Source of the DNA: Saprospiraceae bacterium
Lineage (GTDB): Bacteria; Bacteroidota; Bacteroidia; Chitinophagales; Saprospiraceae
Direction of reading: 5' to 3'
DNA: 64,000 nucleotides
NCBI GenBank assembly: GCA_019638385.1
Contig: JAHBTW010000001.1
Coordinates: forward strand, 124,001-188,000
Part shown: piece after piece, positions 8,450 to 17,300 of the stretch
Numbering within the stretch: position 1 is the first letter of the stretch
Layout: the number at the start of each line of letters is the position of its first letter
Made by a program: the position numbers and the translations under genes
The notes under the pieces: generated by a model
Told to the model about the DNA's origin: nothing
The model's input: only the letters and a program-made list of their open reading frames with translations
Database searches by the model: none

Positions 8450-9687
8450 TGGAACCGGCACTGATTTTCTTTTTTTTGCTGTTATCGGCACTGTTCTCCG
8501 GGGCGGAGATTGCTTTTGTATCAGCCAACAAACTCAAAATAGAACTCCGCAAAAAAAGGGGTGAGCGCCGGGGAGAAATCCTGGCCGCTTTTTTCGATAA
8601 GCCCTCGGTTTTTATCGGGTCTATGCTCGTGGGCAACAACATTGCTTTGGTGGCCATGACGTATTTTGCCACAAGGCAACTGGCCCCCGTGCTGGAGCCG
8701 GTGTTTCAGGGGGAGCTTGGGTTGTTGTTGGCCAACACGGTCATCATTACCGCCGTGGTGTTGCTTTTCGGGGAGTTTTTGCCCAAAACACTCTTCCGCC
8801 TTTATGCCGATGAAATCCTGTATCTGCTGGTTTATCCGGTTCGTTTCCTCTTATGGCTGTTGTCGCCCGTAGCCTGGCTGTTCAATAAATTATCCATGTT
8901 GCTAATCCGTTTGGTGATGCGCGTAGAGATGCCGGCGATCGATCCGGTTTTTACCCGCCTCGATCTGGAACGGTTCATTTTAGAAACCGGCGGCGATGCG
9001 GAGGGAGAAGTGGTGGACCGTGAAATGTTCGGCAATGCGCTCAATCTCAAGGAAGTAAAAGTGCGGGACTGCATGGTGCCTCGCCCGGAAATTGAATACA
9101 TTGATATCCGGGCAGGCGTGCAGGAACTGGAAGACCTCTTCCGGGAAACCAAACTTTCCCGTATCATCGTCATCGAAGACGACGTGGACAATGTGCTCGG
9201 CTATGTGCATCATCAGCAGTTGCTGGAGAAGCCCAAGACCATTCGCAGCATTCGCATGAACATTCTCTTTGTGCCGGAAGTAATGCGCGTATCAGATTTA
9301 CTGCACAAATTCATTTCAGAACGGATGAACATCGCCTGCGTGGTGGACGAGTTTGGCGGAGTGGCCGGCCTCATTACTATGGAGGATATATTGGAAGAGA
9401 TATTCGGTGAAATCGAAGACGAGCACGATGAGGAGGAATACATTGAGCAGCAAATCAGCGAAACGGAATTTCTCTTCTCGGGGCGCCTGGAAATTGATGA
9501 CCTCAATGAAAAATACCCCACGCTCCAGTTGCCCGAAGGCGACTACCATACCCTCTCCGGGTATTTGGTAATGACCACCGGCAACATCCCGCAGCAAGGC
9601 GCGGAGCTGGAATTAGACGGCGCCCGCTTCATTCTGGAACAAGTCAGCGAAACCAAAATAGAAACGGTTCGCATCATCAAATTATAG
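8449..9687 (+). CDS. Hemolysin/CorC-family CBS-domain membrane protein (GldE-like)
   Basis: A 412-residue protein with the CNNM/CorC layout: an N-terminal DUF21 membrane domain with about four helices (1-190; SALFSGAEIAFVSA and GEFLPKTLFR are family marks), a pair of CBS domains (about 205-330; VRDCMVPRPEIEYID and VVDEFGGVAGLITMEDILEEIFGEI) and a C-terminal CorC_HlyC domain (about 345-412; GDYHTLSGYLV). Members are implicated in magnesium or cobalt export; in Bacteroidota the closest named relative is GldE, linked to gliding. The gene starts within the lptC stop. I keep the family name because sequence alone does not separate GldE from other paralogs. Confidence 0.88.
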   Translation: MEPALIFFFLLLSALFSGAEIAFVSANKLKIELRKKRGERRGEILAAFFDKPSVFIGSMLVGNNIALVAMTYFATRQLAPVLEPVFQGELGLLLANTVIITAVVLLFGEFLPKTLFRLYADEILYLLVYPVRFLLWLLSPVAWLFNKLSMLLIRLVMRVEMPAIDPVFTRLDLERFILETGGDAEGEVVDREMFGNALNLKEVKVRDCMVPRPEIEYIDIRAGVQELEDLFRETKLSRIIVIEDDVDNVLGYVHHQQLLEKPKTIRSIRMNILFVPEVMRVSDLLHKFISERMNIACVVDEFGGVAGLITMEDILEEIFGEIEDEHDEEEYIEQQISETEFLFSGRLEIDDLNEKYPTLQLPEGDYHTLSGYLVMTTGNIPQQGAELELDGARFILEQVSETKIETVRIIKL

Positions 9688-9702
9688 TACTTCCCCCAGC
9701 TT

Positions 9703-9927
9703 TCAGCGCTTCATGATATCCATGATGTGCAGTACGATATTGGCGCCCATAATGGCCATGAGCGCCAACCCGGCGATGCGCATCCACCAGCCGTTAGAGC
9801 GCCGGAATGCCTCTGCACGTTCCTGAATGGCCGGGTCGGGGGCCCGCACAAAGCCCCGTGAAAACAGATATACATACACGCCAAGCGCGAACAGCAATAC
9901 TTCAAATACTAAGCCGAGATATTCCAT
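9703..9927 (-). CDS. Small conserved membrane protein, unknown function
   Basis: A 74-residue protein with two hydrophobic helices (about 4-24 and 47-68) separated by a charged linker (DPAIQERAEAFRRSNGWWMR). It resembles short two-helix membrane proteins common in Bacteroidota, usually left uncharacterised. I chose ATG 9925-9927 because the protein then opens directly with the first helix; the longer open frame upstream runs into the palindromic repeat at 9956-10015. It is the last gene of a minus-strand series, downstream of the asparaginase-like gene. No function can be assigned. Confidence 0.72.
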   Translation of the reverse strand: MEYLGLVFEVLLFALGVYVYLFSRGFVRAPDPAIQERAEAFRRSNGWWMRIAGLALMAIMGANIVLHIMDIMKR

Positions 9928-9955
9928 ATTGGTACTGGTTTTATTTCGGTAGGCT

Positions 9956-10015
9956 GTTAGGCAGGTGTAGGGTAGAGACGCAATGCATTGCGTCTCTACC
10001 CTACACCTACCTAAC
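9956..10015. repeat. 60-bp near-perfect palindrome (intergenic repeat element)
   Basis: The central 46 bp (9963-10008) form a perfect inverted repeat around the self-complementary TGCA, and the arms extend to 9956 and 10015 with a single mismatch (C9962/A10009). It fills most of the 98-bp spacer between the asparaginase-like gene and the small membrane protein. Its core, AGAGACGCAATGCATTGCG, resembles a high-copy intergenic repeat seen in several Bacteroidota and cyanobacteria (recollection, not a search). It would fold into a very strong hairpin and could also end or attenuate the minus-strand transcript. Confidence 0.9.
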
Positions 10016-10025
10016 CATACGCGCC

Positions 10026-10514
10026 TCACACATCCTCAAAATTCCCCGTGTCTAAATTTTTGCGCACCTTATTCCAGTGGAAGTAGCGGCCGTTCATTAC
10101 CACATACACGCCGGGCGGGAGCGTCTGTACAAATGCCAGGGCGCTGCCGAGGTTGAAAAAACCGTCGGAGGAAGTGCCGAAGGCGTAGGGAATCATGGCG
10201 CCGGTGAGTACGATGGTTTTGTTTTCGATATTCGATTCGGCCAAGTGCCGGGCCGTTTCCACCATGCGGTCGGTGCCGTGCGTGACGATGATTCGTTGGT
10301 ACAGGCTGCGCCGGCAGTTGTGTATGATAATGTCGCGGTCGGCCTCGGTCATTTCTAAGCTGTCCACCATCATGAGGGTTTTGATGTCCACATCAAAGGT
10401 GCAACGCCCGCGTTTGAACATCTCCGGCAAATGGGTATCTTTGAAATACAACTGACCGTTGATGTAATTGTAATCTTTATCGAACGTACCGCCGGTCACA
10501 AAAACCTGTACCAT
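10026..10514 (-). CDS. Single-domain asparaginase-like protein
   Basis: A 162-residue protein corresponding to only the N-terminal domain of type I/II L-asparaginase (usual length about 330). The catalytic elements of that domain are present: TGGTFD at 8-13 with the nucleophile threonine, THGTDRM at about 98-104 with the second Thr-Asp pair, and VLTGAMIPYAFG with the lysine-region pattern. The C-terminal domain that completes the active site across the dimer is absent, and the frame ends cleanly, so this looks like a compact family rather than a broken gene. Asparagine hydrolysis is possible but unproven. It lies ten bases after the M16-like gene on the same strand. Confidence 0.82.
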   Translation of the reverse strand: MVQVFVTGGTFDKDYNYINGQLYFKDTHLPEMFKRGRCTFDVDIKTLMMVDSLEMTEADRDIIIHNCRRSLYQRIIVTHGTDRMVETARHLAESNIENKTIVLTGAMIPYAFGTSSDGFFNLGSALAFVQTLPPGVYVVMNGRYFHWNKVRKNLDTGNFEDV

Positions 10515-10523
10515 AGGAGTATT

Positions 10524-12605
10524 TTACTTGATCGTGAACACCTTGTCGTCAATGCCTTCGTTGATCGCGGCCGATTCGACCTCCATAATCAACGGGAAGG
10601 GCATGGCGCCGGAGATGGTAATTTTGTACGGAACGCGGACGCCTTTCAGCTCGCGGTAGTCGTCGTAATCATTGATGACGCTCGTGGCTCCTTCCGGCGA
10701 ATCCTGCGAGCTGACGGTGCGGATTTTCAAGCTGGTTGTCATATCAAAGTACTCGGAGCTTTTGTCTCCGCTCGGCGAGGTGACGTCAATGCGGTATGCT
10801 TTTTTGCCGTCCACCGATTCGATACCTTTGAGTTCGAGAGCGTAGCCCTGCTCTTTGTAGCTAAGTTCGGGAAACATGACGGCCTGCTGTTTGGTGGCCG
10901 CTGCGGTTTTTTCATCCAAAGGTTGTTTTTGTCCCATTTGCATGACCTCCACCTGGTTGCCGTCGCATTTGATTTGGTTGATGGTCATGCCGCTCATGGT
11001 GATGGTCATGGCCATTTTGCCGGGCGCTTTTTTCTGCTGTGTCATTTGCATGGGCATGCCTTGTACTTCGGTTTTCATGGTAGCAGACATATCTTTCACA
11101 TCGGCGAGGGTTTTGGCGCCGCCGATGGCATTGATGTAATCGCTGATGATGGTTTCTGCATCAATACCGTCGGGCAGGAGCGTGTGGTTGTTTTCCATTG
11201 AGTTGCCGTAGAGGTCGTAGAAGTCCACCTTTCCACTGGCGGCAAAGCGGGCGAGCCGGGGCGCAATATCTTGATTGCCAACGACTACGATGTATGCGTT
11301 ATCGGGCAGCAGGTACTTGAGCGCCATGTCGGTTACGTCTTTGGCGGTCACCTGACTGAGTTTTTCCAGATAGGTGGAGTAGTAATCTTTCGGCAGGCGA
11401 TACCGGGCCGTATTGAGGGCATAGCGGGCTACGGTTTCGGGTACTTCGAGGCTGCGGGCAAAATTGCCGTTCATCACACTTTTTACCATGGCCAGTTCGT
11501 CGTCGCTGACCGGTTCGGTGCGCAGGCGCTTCATTTCGTGCAGGAATTCCACGATGGTGCTGTCGGTCACATCGTTGCGCACCGAGCCGCCGGCATTAAA
11601 AGAAGCCACTTCCCGGTCGGGGCTGAGCGAGGAGCGCACGCCGTAGGAGTAGCCTTTATCTTCGCGGATATTGGCGTTGAGCCGGCTGCTGAAAAAGCCT
11701 CCGAACAGGGTGTTCATCACGCTTGCTTTGATGGCGTCGGCAGAGCCGGGCTTGAGCTGAACCGGGTAAGTGACATTGAGTACCGATTGCACCGCGCCGG
11801 TTTTGTTGACGAATGCCACCTGGCGCTTGGCCGGCGCTTTGGGGGCTTCAAAAAAGTCTTTGAGGATAGTACCCTTTTTCCATCCGGCAAAATAGCGCTC
11901 GGCGAGGCGCCTGGCCTCCTCCGGCGAAATGTCGCCCACAATGGCGAGGTAGGAAATTTCCGGGCGGAAGAGGTTTTCGTAAAAAGCTTTGACGTTTTGA
12001 ATCTTGACGTTCTCCACCGTTTTTTCGGTGGTGAGTTCACCGTATGGGTGGTCTTTCCCAAAGGCAAGCACCCGCGACACATTGCCGGAAATAGCTTCGG
12101 GATTGTCTTTGGCGCTTATCAGGCCGGAGGTTGTTTGCTTTTTGAGTTTTTCAAATTCGTCCTCCGCGAAGGCCGGGTTGATGAGCACATCCTGCATGAT
12201 GTCGAGCAGTTTTTCGCTGTACTTCGACAGGCAAGCGCCAAATATGCCCGTTGCGCTCGTGCTGAGCGTTGCGCCGATGAAGTCAATGGATTCATCTATT
12301 TGAGCTTTGGTGCGGGTTTTGGTGCCGCGGGCCAGCATTTGGCCGGTCATATCGGCTAAGCCGGACATGTCCTTTTCCTGAATGGCCGGTAAATCCACCA
12401 ACAACTGAAAGGAGACGCGGGGGAGCTTATGGTTTTCGACCACAATGACGCGCAGGCCGTTGTCTAACTTAAATTCCTGATACGCGCCCATTTCCACTTT
12501 CCGGGCCGGGCCGGGCGCCGGCGCTTTGCTTCGGAAATCGTTCTGAGCGGACAGGAGGGTGGATACCAATAAAGAGAGTATGGCGAGAAGAAGTGTATTT
12601 TTCAT
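10524..12605 (-). CDS. Inactive M16-type peptidase subunit with C-terminal LolA-like domain
   Basis: A 693-residue secreted protein (signal peptide 1-20, ending LLSAQ). Residues about 40-470 carry the two-lobed M16 (pitrilysin/insulinase) fold, but the zinc motif HxxEH is missing: the corresponding helix reads GLADMTGQMLARGT. It should therefore be the non-catalytic partner of the active M16 protein encoded just upstream. Residues about 480-693 form an extra beta-rich domain resembling LolA/outer-membrane lipoprotein-sorting proteins, and include a methionine-rich stretch (GMPMQM, then KMAMTITMSGM). The pair probably acts in the periplasm on small peptides. The role of the added domain is unknown. 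Confidence 0.85.
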   Translation of the reverse strand: MKNTLLLAILSLLVSTLLSAQNDFRSKAPAPGPARKVEMGAYQEFKLDNGLRVIVVENHKLPRVSFQLLVDLPAIQEKDMSGLADMTGQMLARGTKTRTKAQIDESIDFIGATLSTSATGIFGACLSKYSEKLLDIMQDVLINPAFAEDEFEKLKKQTTSGLISAKDNPEAISGNVSRVLAFGKDHPYGELTTEKTVENVKIQNVKAFYENLFRPEISYLAIVGDISPEEARRLAERYFAGWKKGTILKDFFEAPKAPAKRQVAFVNKTGAVQSVLNVTYPVQLKPGSADAIKASVMNTLFGGFFSSRLNANIREDKGYSYGVRSSLSPDREVASFNAGGSVRNDVTDSTIVEFLHEMKRLRTEPVSDDELAMVKSVMNGNFARSLEVPETVARYALNTARYRLPKDYYSTYLEKLSQVTAKDVTDMALKYLLPDNAYIVVVGNQDIAPRLARFAASGKVDFYDLYGNSMENNHTLLPDGIDAETIISDYINAIGGAKTLADVKDMSATMKTEVQGMPMQMTQQKKAPGKMAMTITMSGMTINQIKCDGNQVEVMQMGQKQPLDEKTAAATKQQAVMFPELSYKEQGYALELKGIESVDGKKAYRIDVTSPSGDKSSEYFDMTTSLKIRTVSSQDSPEGATSVINDYDDYRELKGVRVPYKITISGAMPFPLIMEVESAAINEGIDDKVFTIK

Positions 12606-12671
12606 GGTTGAATTGTGATTTCAAGTTTTCAAAAAAAATTCGGGTTGATTTTTCAGCGCACTGTATCCCGA

Positions 12672-13997
12672 TCACGGTTTGACGGGGTGGGGGAGGTAGG
12701 TGAGCGATACCCGGTTGTTGGGGTGGAAATACTTTTGGGCTACCCGGCGGATGTCTTCGCGGGTCACCTTCATGTAGCGTTCTATTTCGGTATTGACGAG
12801 GTTGGCATCGCCGAAATACATTTCGTAATTGGCTAAGTTTTCTGCAATGCCGACGACCGTTCCATTGGCAGTTACAAAATCGTTTTCAATCTGGTTGCGC
12901 AGTTTTTGGAATTCCGTTTCGGGAATCAGCTCTTCACTGACGCGCTTCAACTCGGCATCCATAGCGGCTTCCAGGTCCTTGGGGCTTGTGCCGCTGTTGG
13001 CTATGCCGAAGGTAATGCTCACGCCGGGGTGCTCCATTTCCAAGGGGAAACTGCCCACGAATAATGCCTTTTGCTGGTCGTCCACCAAGGCTTTATAAAG
13101 GCGGGAGCTTTCGCCCTGCGACAACAGGGTGCTCAGCATTTTTACGGCGTAGTGATCGGGCGTGCCTTGTGCCGGCGTGCGGTAGGTTTGGATCACTGCG
13201 GGCAGTTGTATATTGTCATATACGGTGTCGCGGATTTCGGATTTCAGCGGCGGCTCCACTACGTTGGGGCGGTAAACGGGGCGCGTTCCTTTGGGAATGG
13301 TACCGAAATACTGGGCTATGAGCTTTTTGGCCTCTGCTATGTCAATGTCGCCGGCGATGGAGAGGATGGCATTATTGGGCACATAGAAGTCTTTGTAGAA
13401 ATTGACGTAGTCATCGTCAGTGGCGGCGTCCAAATGCTCCATAGCGCCGATGACCGGCCAGCGATAGGGGTGCTGGGTGTAGGCCCTTTTGAACGTCTCC
13501 TCTATTATCGAGCCGTAGGGTTGGTTGTCAACCCGTTGACGGCGCTCCTCTTTGACCACTTGGCGCTGGGTTTCGATGCCTTCTTTTTCCACTTTGGCGT
13601 GGAGCATGCGTTCCGACTCCAACCAAAGCCCCAGTGCCAATTCGTTGGCCGGCAGAATTTCGTAATAATAAGTGCGGTCCCAGGTGGTGTTGGCATTGAG
13701 TGTGCCGCCGGCGCGTTGGATGTACTTGTCGAATTCGCCGCGCCCGATGTTGGCAGAACCTTCAAAGAGCAAGTGTTCGAAAAAATGCGCAAAACCGGTG
13801 CGATCGGGCTTTTCATTTTTGGAGCCGACGTGGTACATGACGCTCACCGCCACGATGGGGGTGGATTTGTCCTGATGCAGAATGACCTTCAGGCCGTTGT
13901 CGAGGGTGTATTTTTCAAATTTGATGTTGTTGCTTTGCGCAACCAACAGGCTTGCCGGCAATAGCAGCGACAGGATAAACAAGTTTCTGATCTTCAT
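12672..13997 (-). CDS. M16 family zinc metallopeptidase, catalytic subunit
   Basis: A 441-residue secreted protease (signal peptide 1-21, ending SLLVAQ). The inverted zinc motif is intact as His71-Phe-Phe-Glu74-His75 in AHFFEHLLFEGS, and a conserved glutamate about 76 residues later (VVKEERRQRVDN, 147-158) should be the third ligand. The second M16 lobe follows (residues about 200-430). I chose the ATG at 13997 because it places the start at the signal peptide; the frame is open nine codons further. It heads a minus-strand operon with the inactive partner, the asparaginase-like gene and the small membrane protein. Confidence 0.9.
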   Translation of the reverse strand: MKIRNLFILSLLLPASLLVAQSNNIKFEKYTLDNGLKVILHQDKSTPIVAVSVMYHVGSKNEKPDRTGFAHFFEHLLFEGSANIGRGEFDKYIQRAGGTLNANTTWDRTYYYEILPANELALGLWLESERMLHAKVEKEGIETQRQVVKEERRQRVDNQPYGSIIEETFKRAYTQHPYRWPVIGAMEHLDAATDDDYVNFYKDFYVPNNAILSIAGDIDIAEAKKLIAQYFGTIPKGTRPVYRPNVVEPPLKSEIRDTVYDNIQLPAVIQTYRTPAQGTPDHYAVKMLSTLLSQGESSRLYKALVDDQQKALFVGSFPLEMEHPGVSITFGIANSGTSPKDLEAAMDAELKRVSEELIPETEFQKLRNQIENDFVTANGTVVGIAENLANYEMYFGDANLVNTEIERYMKVTREDIRRVAQKYFHPNNRVSLTYLPHPVKP

Positions 13998-14310
13998 AAG
14001 AATTGGATTTATTTGACGGCACAAAAAAACGCAACTTCGAGGAACAACAGAGAAATTCTGCCGAAGTTTGTATTTCCATAGACAAAAGCGGAGTGCCGGG
14101 GCGAGAGAAATTCTGGCGGTTGCCGGTGGGCAAATCGAGTGTGGACTAACAATTTAACGATTTGTACCTGTTTTCTCCACAATAATGCCGGGTAACCTTG
14201 TACTTTTGCCTTGCGTTGAGGCGTTTCAAGATGCCGGACAGCGTTTCGGCCTCACAACGCATCAATTCTTGCATACCAAAAGCCGTATCTTAAACTGACA
14301 AAGAAGTCTC
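13998..14310. other. Divergent intergenic region with a promoter and leader hairpin
   Basis: This 313-bp spacer separates the minus-strand M16 operon from the plus-strand SprB protein. It contains a Bacteroidota -7 box (14201-14208) and, immediately after it, an imperfect inverted repeat (GCGTTGAGGC at 14213-14222 against GCCTCACAACGC at 14249-14260, with a two-base bulge) that would lie at the extreme 5' end of the mRNA. A short direct repeat (AGAGAAATTCTG) occurs near 14050 and 14106. No gene is apparent. Confidence 0.55.
14201..14208 (+). promoter_or_regulatory. Bacteroidota -7 box (TACTTTTG) upstream of the large SprB protein
   Basis: TACTTTTG fits TAnnTTTG exactly and is followed by CC. 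The same 13-base string TTGTACTTTTGCC recurs at the promoter of the TrlF-like gene (19085-19097). No good -33 TTTG is seen at the usual 19-21 bp spacing. Confidence 0.55.
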
Positions 14311-17300
14311 ATGAGCAAAACTCTTTTTCTCCTCTTTTTGCTGTTGGCCGCAGGCAGCCTTGCCGCCCAGATTCCCGCAAACATTACCGTCTCTCATGGC
14401 CCTGAAAACGCCGGGCAAGCCCAATTGGTTTGTAATAACGATGCCGGCACGGTTACGTTCGGCAATATCATCGGCCAAAGCAACGACGGCGCGCCGGGTC
14501 CCATTTTTCTCTGCTTCGGCGATACGCTGCCGATCATTCACAACGGCGATTTCAACCTCAGCGGCGACCCGCAGGCGAGCACAGCGCCGGGCATCGGGTA
14601 TGTATTTTACGATTGTCCGCCTACCGCTACCGGTATCACCCTGGCCGATATACAGGCCGATCCATGCCTCAACAATACCAGCCCCATCATCATCGGCGGA
14701 ATGCCGATTCCGCAGGATGCTACTAATATGATGTGGGTGGCTACCCAATTGGCCAATGGCAATGCCTTGTTTGCGAACAACGGCATTTTGCAAACCGCTT
14801 TCAACGGCGGTGTGGCTGCTCCGGTGCGGTTCTGGTTTGCACCGATTACATTAGATAATTTTGCCTCCCAAGGCTTCGAAAATGCAGGCGGACCGGCCGG
14901 CCCCTGCGTCAACGTGAATACGGCAGCAGCTTTTGAGGTTGTGTATCTCAATGCTATTCAGGCGTCCAATTTCAATACCGCCGCCGGTGTCAACGGTTGC
15001 GAGGGCTCCTTTACCATTCGCGGCGGCCTGCCGGAATACGATACCGGTACCGTTTATAACTATGAGGTTGTGCTCAGTACCAACTCCGCTATAAGAGGCA
15101 CCATTACGACCACGGCCGGCCATAACGGTACCGTGGAATTTGTAGTGCCGCAGCCGGGGGTTTACAACATCACCGTGGAAGACGGCAAAAGTTGCGGTGT
15201 GACCTTTTCGATGGATATGACAGCCTGCACGGCGGTTACCTTCTCCATGCCGCTGCTCAATGCGCTGCCCGGCGCCACGGTTTGTCTGGATGTACAGGTA
15301 GAGAATTTCGTCAACGTAGGCGCCATGCAGTTTTCTATGCAATGGGACCCTACGGTGATTCAGTTTCAAAGCGTACAGGGCTTCAACCCGGCGCTCATCG
15401 GTTTCGACCAAAACGGATTTAATACCACTTTTGCGCTTACCAGCACGGGCCGGACCACCGGCTCCTGGGCCAATTTCAACCCGGTAGGCGTGACCCTGCC
15501 CGACGGCGCCATCATTTTCCAGATATGTTTTACAGTGATCGGAAATTTAGGACAGTTTTCGGAAGTGACGTTTACCAATATACCTACCCCCATCGAAATC
15601 GGCGATGCCAATCTCAACCCTTACGGGTTTATCGGCAGGAGCGGTTTTGTCAATATTTCCAACAGCGATTTATTTGTCAATCTCACACAGGACAGTGTTT
15701 CCTGTGCGGGTCTCAGCGACGGCGCTTTTACCATTACGGTAGCTGCCGGCACACCGCCGTATGTATTCAACTGGAACAGTCTGGCTCCGCTGCCGGCTCA
15801 GGCGGGCGGCGATGCCATCCCCAATTCGGGCGGTTCGTTTACGGTTCCCAACCGGGCCGCAGGGTCGTACCGCGTGGTCATCACCGATTCCAGTATGCCC
15901 ACCATTACCGTGATTGACACCGTCACCGTGTTGCGCGGTCCCTTTATAGGGGTGAGTGTGGCCGGTACTTCGCCGTTGTGCAACGGCGACAGCAACGGCT
16001 CGGTAACGGCTTCTGTGAGTTTGGACGGGGTGACGGTAACCGATCCGGTCGGGTTTACCTATACCTGGAATGTGGGCGGCGTCAATGCTCCAACCTTGTC
16101 TAACGTGCCGTTCGGCTTTTATTCGGTTACGGTTACCGATCCCAGCGGATGTACGGGATTTGCCGGGGTGACGCTTACGCAGCCTGCCATTCTGGTGGCG
16201 AGTGAAACGATTACCAATGCAACGTGTACCGGTGCTGCCAACGGTTCTATAACCGTAACGGTTATGGGCGGCACGCCTACCAACGGCAATTACACCTTTG
16301 CCTGGAGCGGCGGTCTGGGTACGGTCATTGCATCCAGCTCTACTGTGGCCAACCTCAATCCCGGTCAGTATTGCGTTACGGTGACCGACGGCAACGGCTG
16401 TTCGGCAACGGAGTGCTACACCCTGGGCGCCATTAAAACACTGAGCATCAATGCTGCTATCACGGACATCACCTGCAACGGCGCTTGCGACGGCGCGATA
16501 TTGGCCACCGGCTCCACCACCGGCGCACCGGCTTCCACGCCTTACACTTTTACCTGGGCAGGCCCCTTAGGCGGCGCGCCGGTCAATACGGCTACCACGA
16601 GTACGATCAGCAATTTGTGCGCAGGCACCTACGATCTCACCATGACCGATGCGGATGCAGCCGGCTGTCAGGTGGTGAGTACCTTTACCTTAGAGGAGCC
16701 GGCCCCTCTGGCGGTTTCTTTGATTGATCAAGTCAACGAAACCTGCTCGGTAGGCAACGACGGCAGCGCCTTCCCGGCAGTAACCGGAGGCACTTACCCT
16801 TACACCTACGAATGGAGCGATGCACAAACGATGCCGGTATCTTCCGATTCGATCGTTACCGGGCTTTCGGCGGGCGTTTATTCTTTATTGGTAACCGACG
16901 CCCGCAACTGCACGGCTACACTCAACGTCACCATTCTGGCGCCGACGCCGCCGAGCATTGCGCCGATGCAGAACGACACCGTATCCTGCACCAACAGCAC
17001 CGACGGCGTGTTGTCGGCCGTAGCGACTCCCGGCGGAGCGCCCATTGCCAATTACACCTGGAGCAACGGCATGACCGGCGCTACCATCAGCGGGCTTAGC
17101 CCCGGCACTTATACGGTAACGATAACCGCACAGGACGACTGTTTTAGCGTGGATTCGGCAATGGTTATAGCGCCGGCGCCGTTGATGATTGACAGCGTCG
17201 TGGCTACTTCGCCTACCTGCCCCGGATTCAGCAACGGCCGCCTCACCGTGTTTGCGAGCGGCGGCACCGGCCCCTATCGGTACATCTGGGCCAATCAGCC

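Noticed and set aside
9956..10015. Could the palindrome be one unit of a CRISPR array?
   Set aside because: There is a single copy with no regularly spaced repeats and no cas genes.
11271..12359. Long plus-strand open frame opposite the inactive M16 gene
   Set aside because: It mirrors the codon structure of the well-supported minus-strand protease and shows no recognisable motif; a shadow of the real gene.
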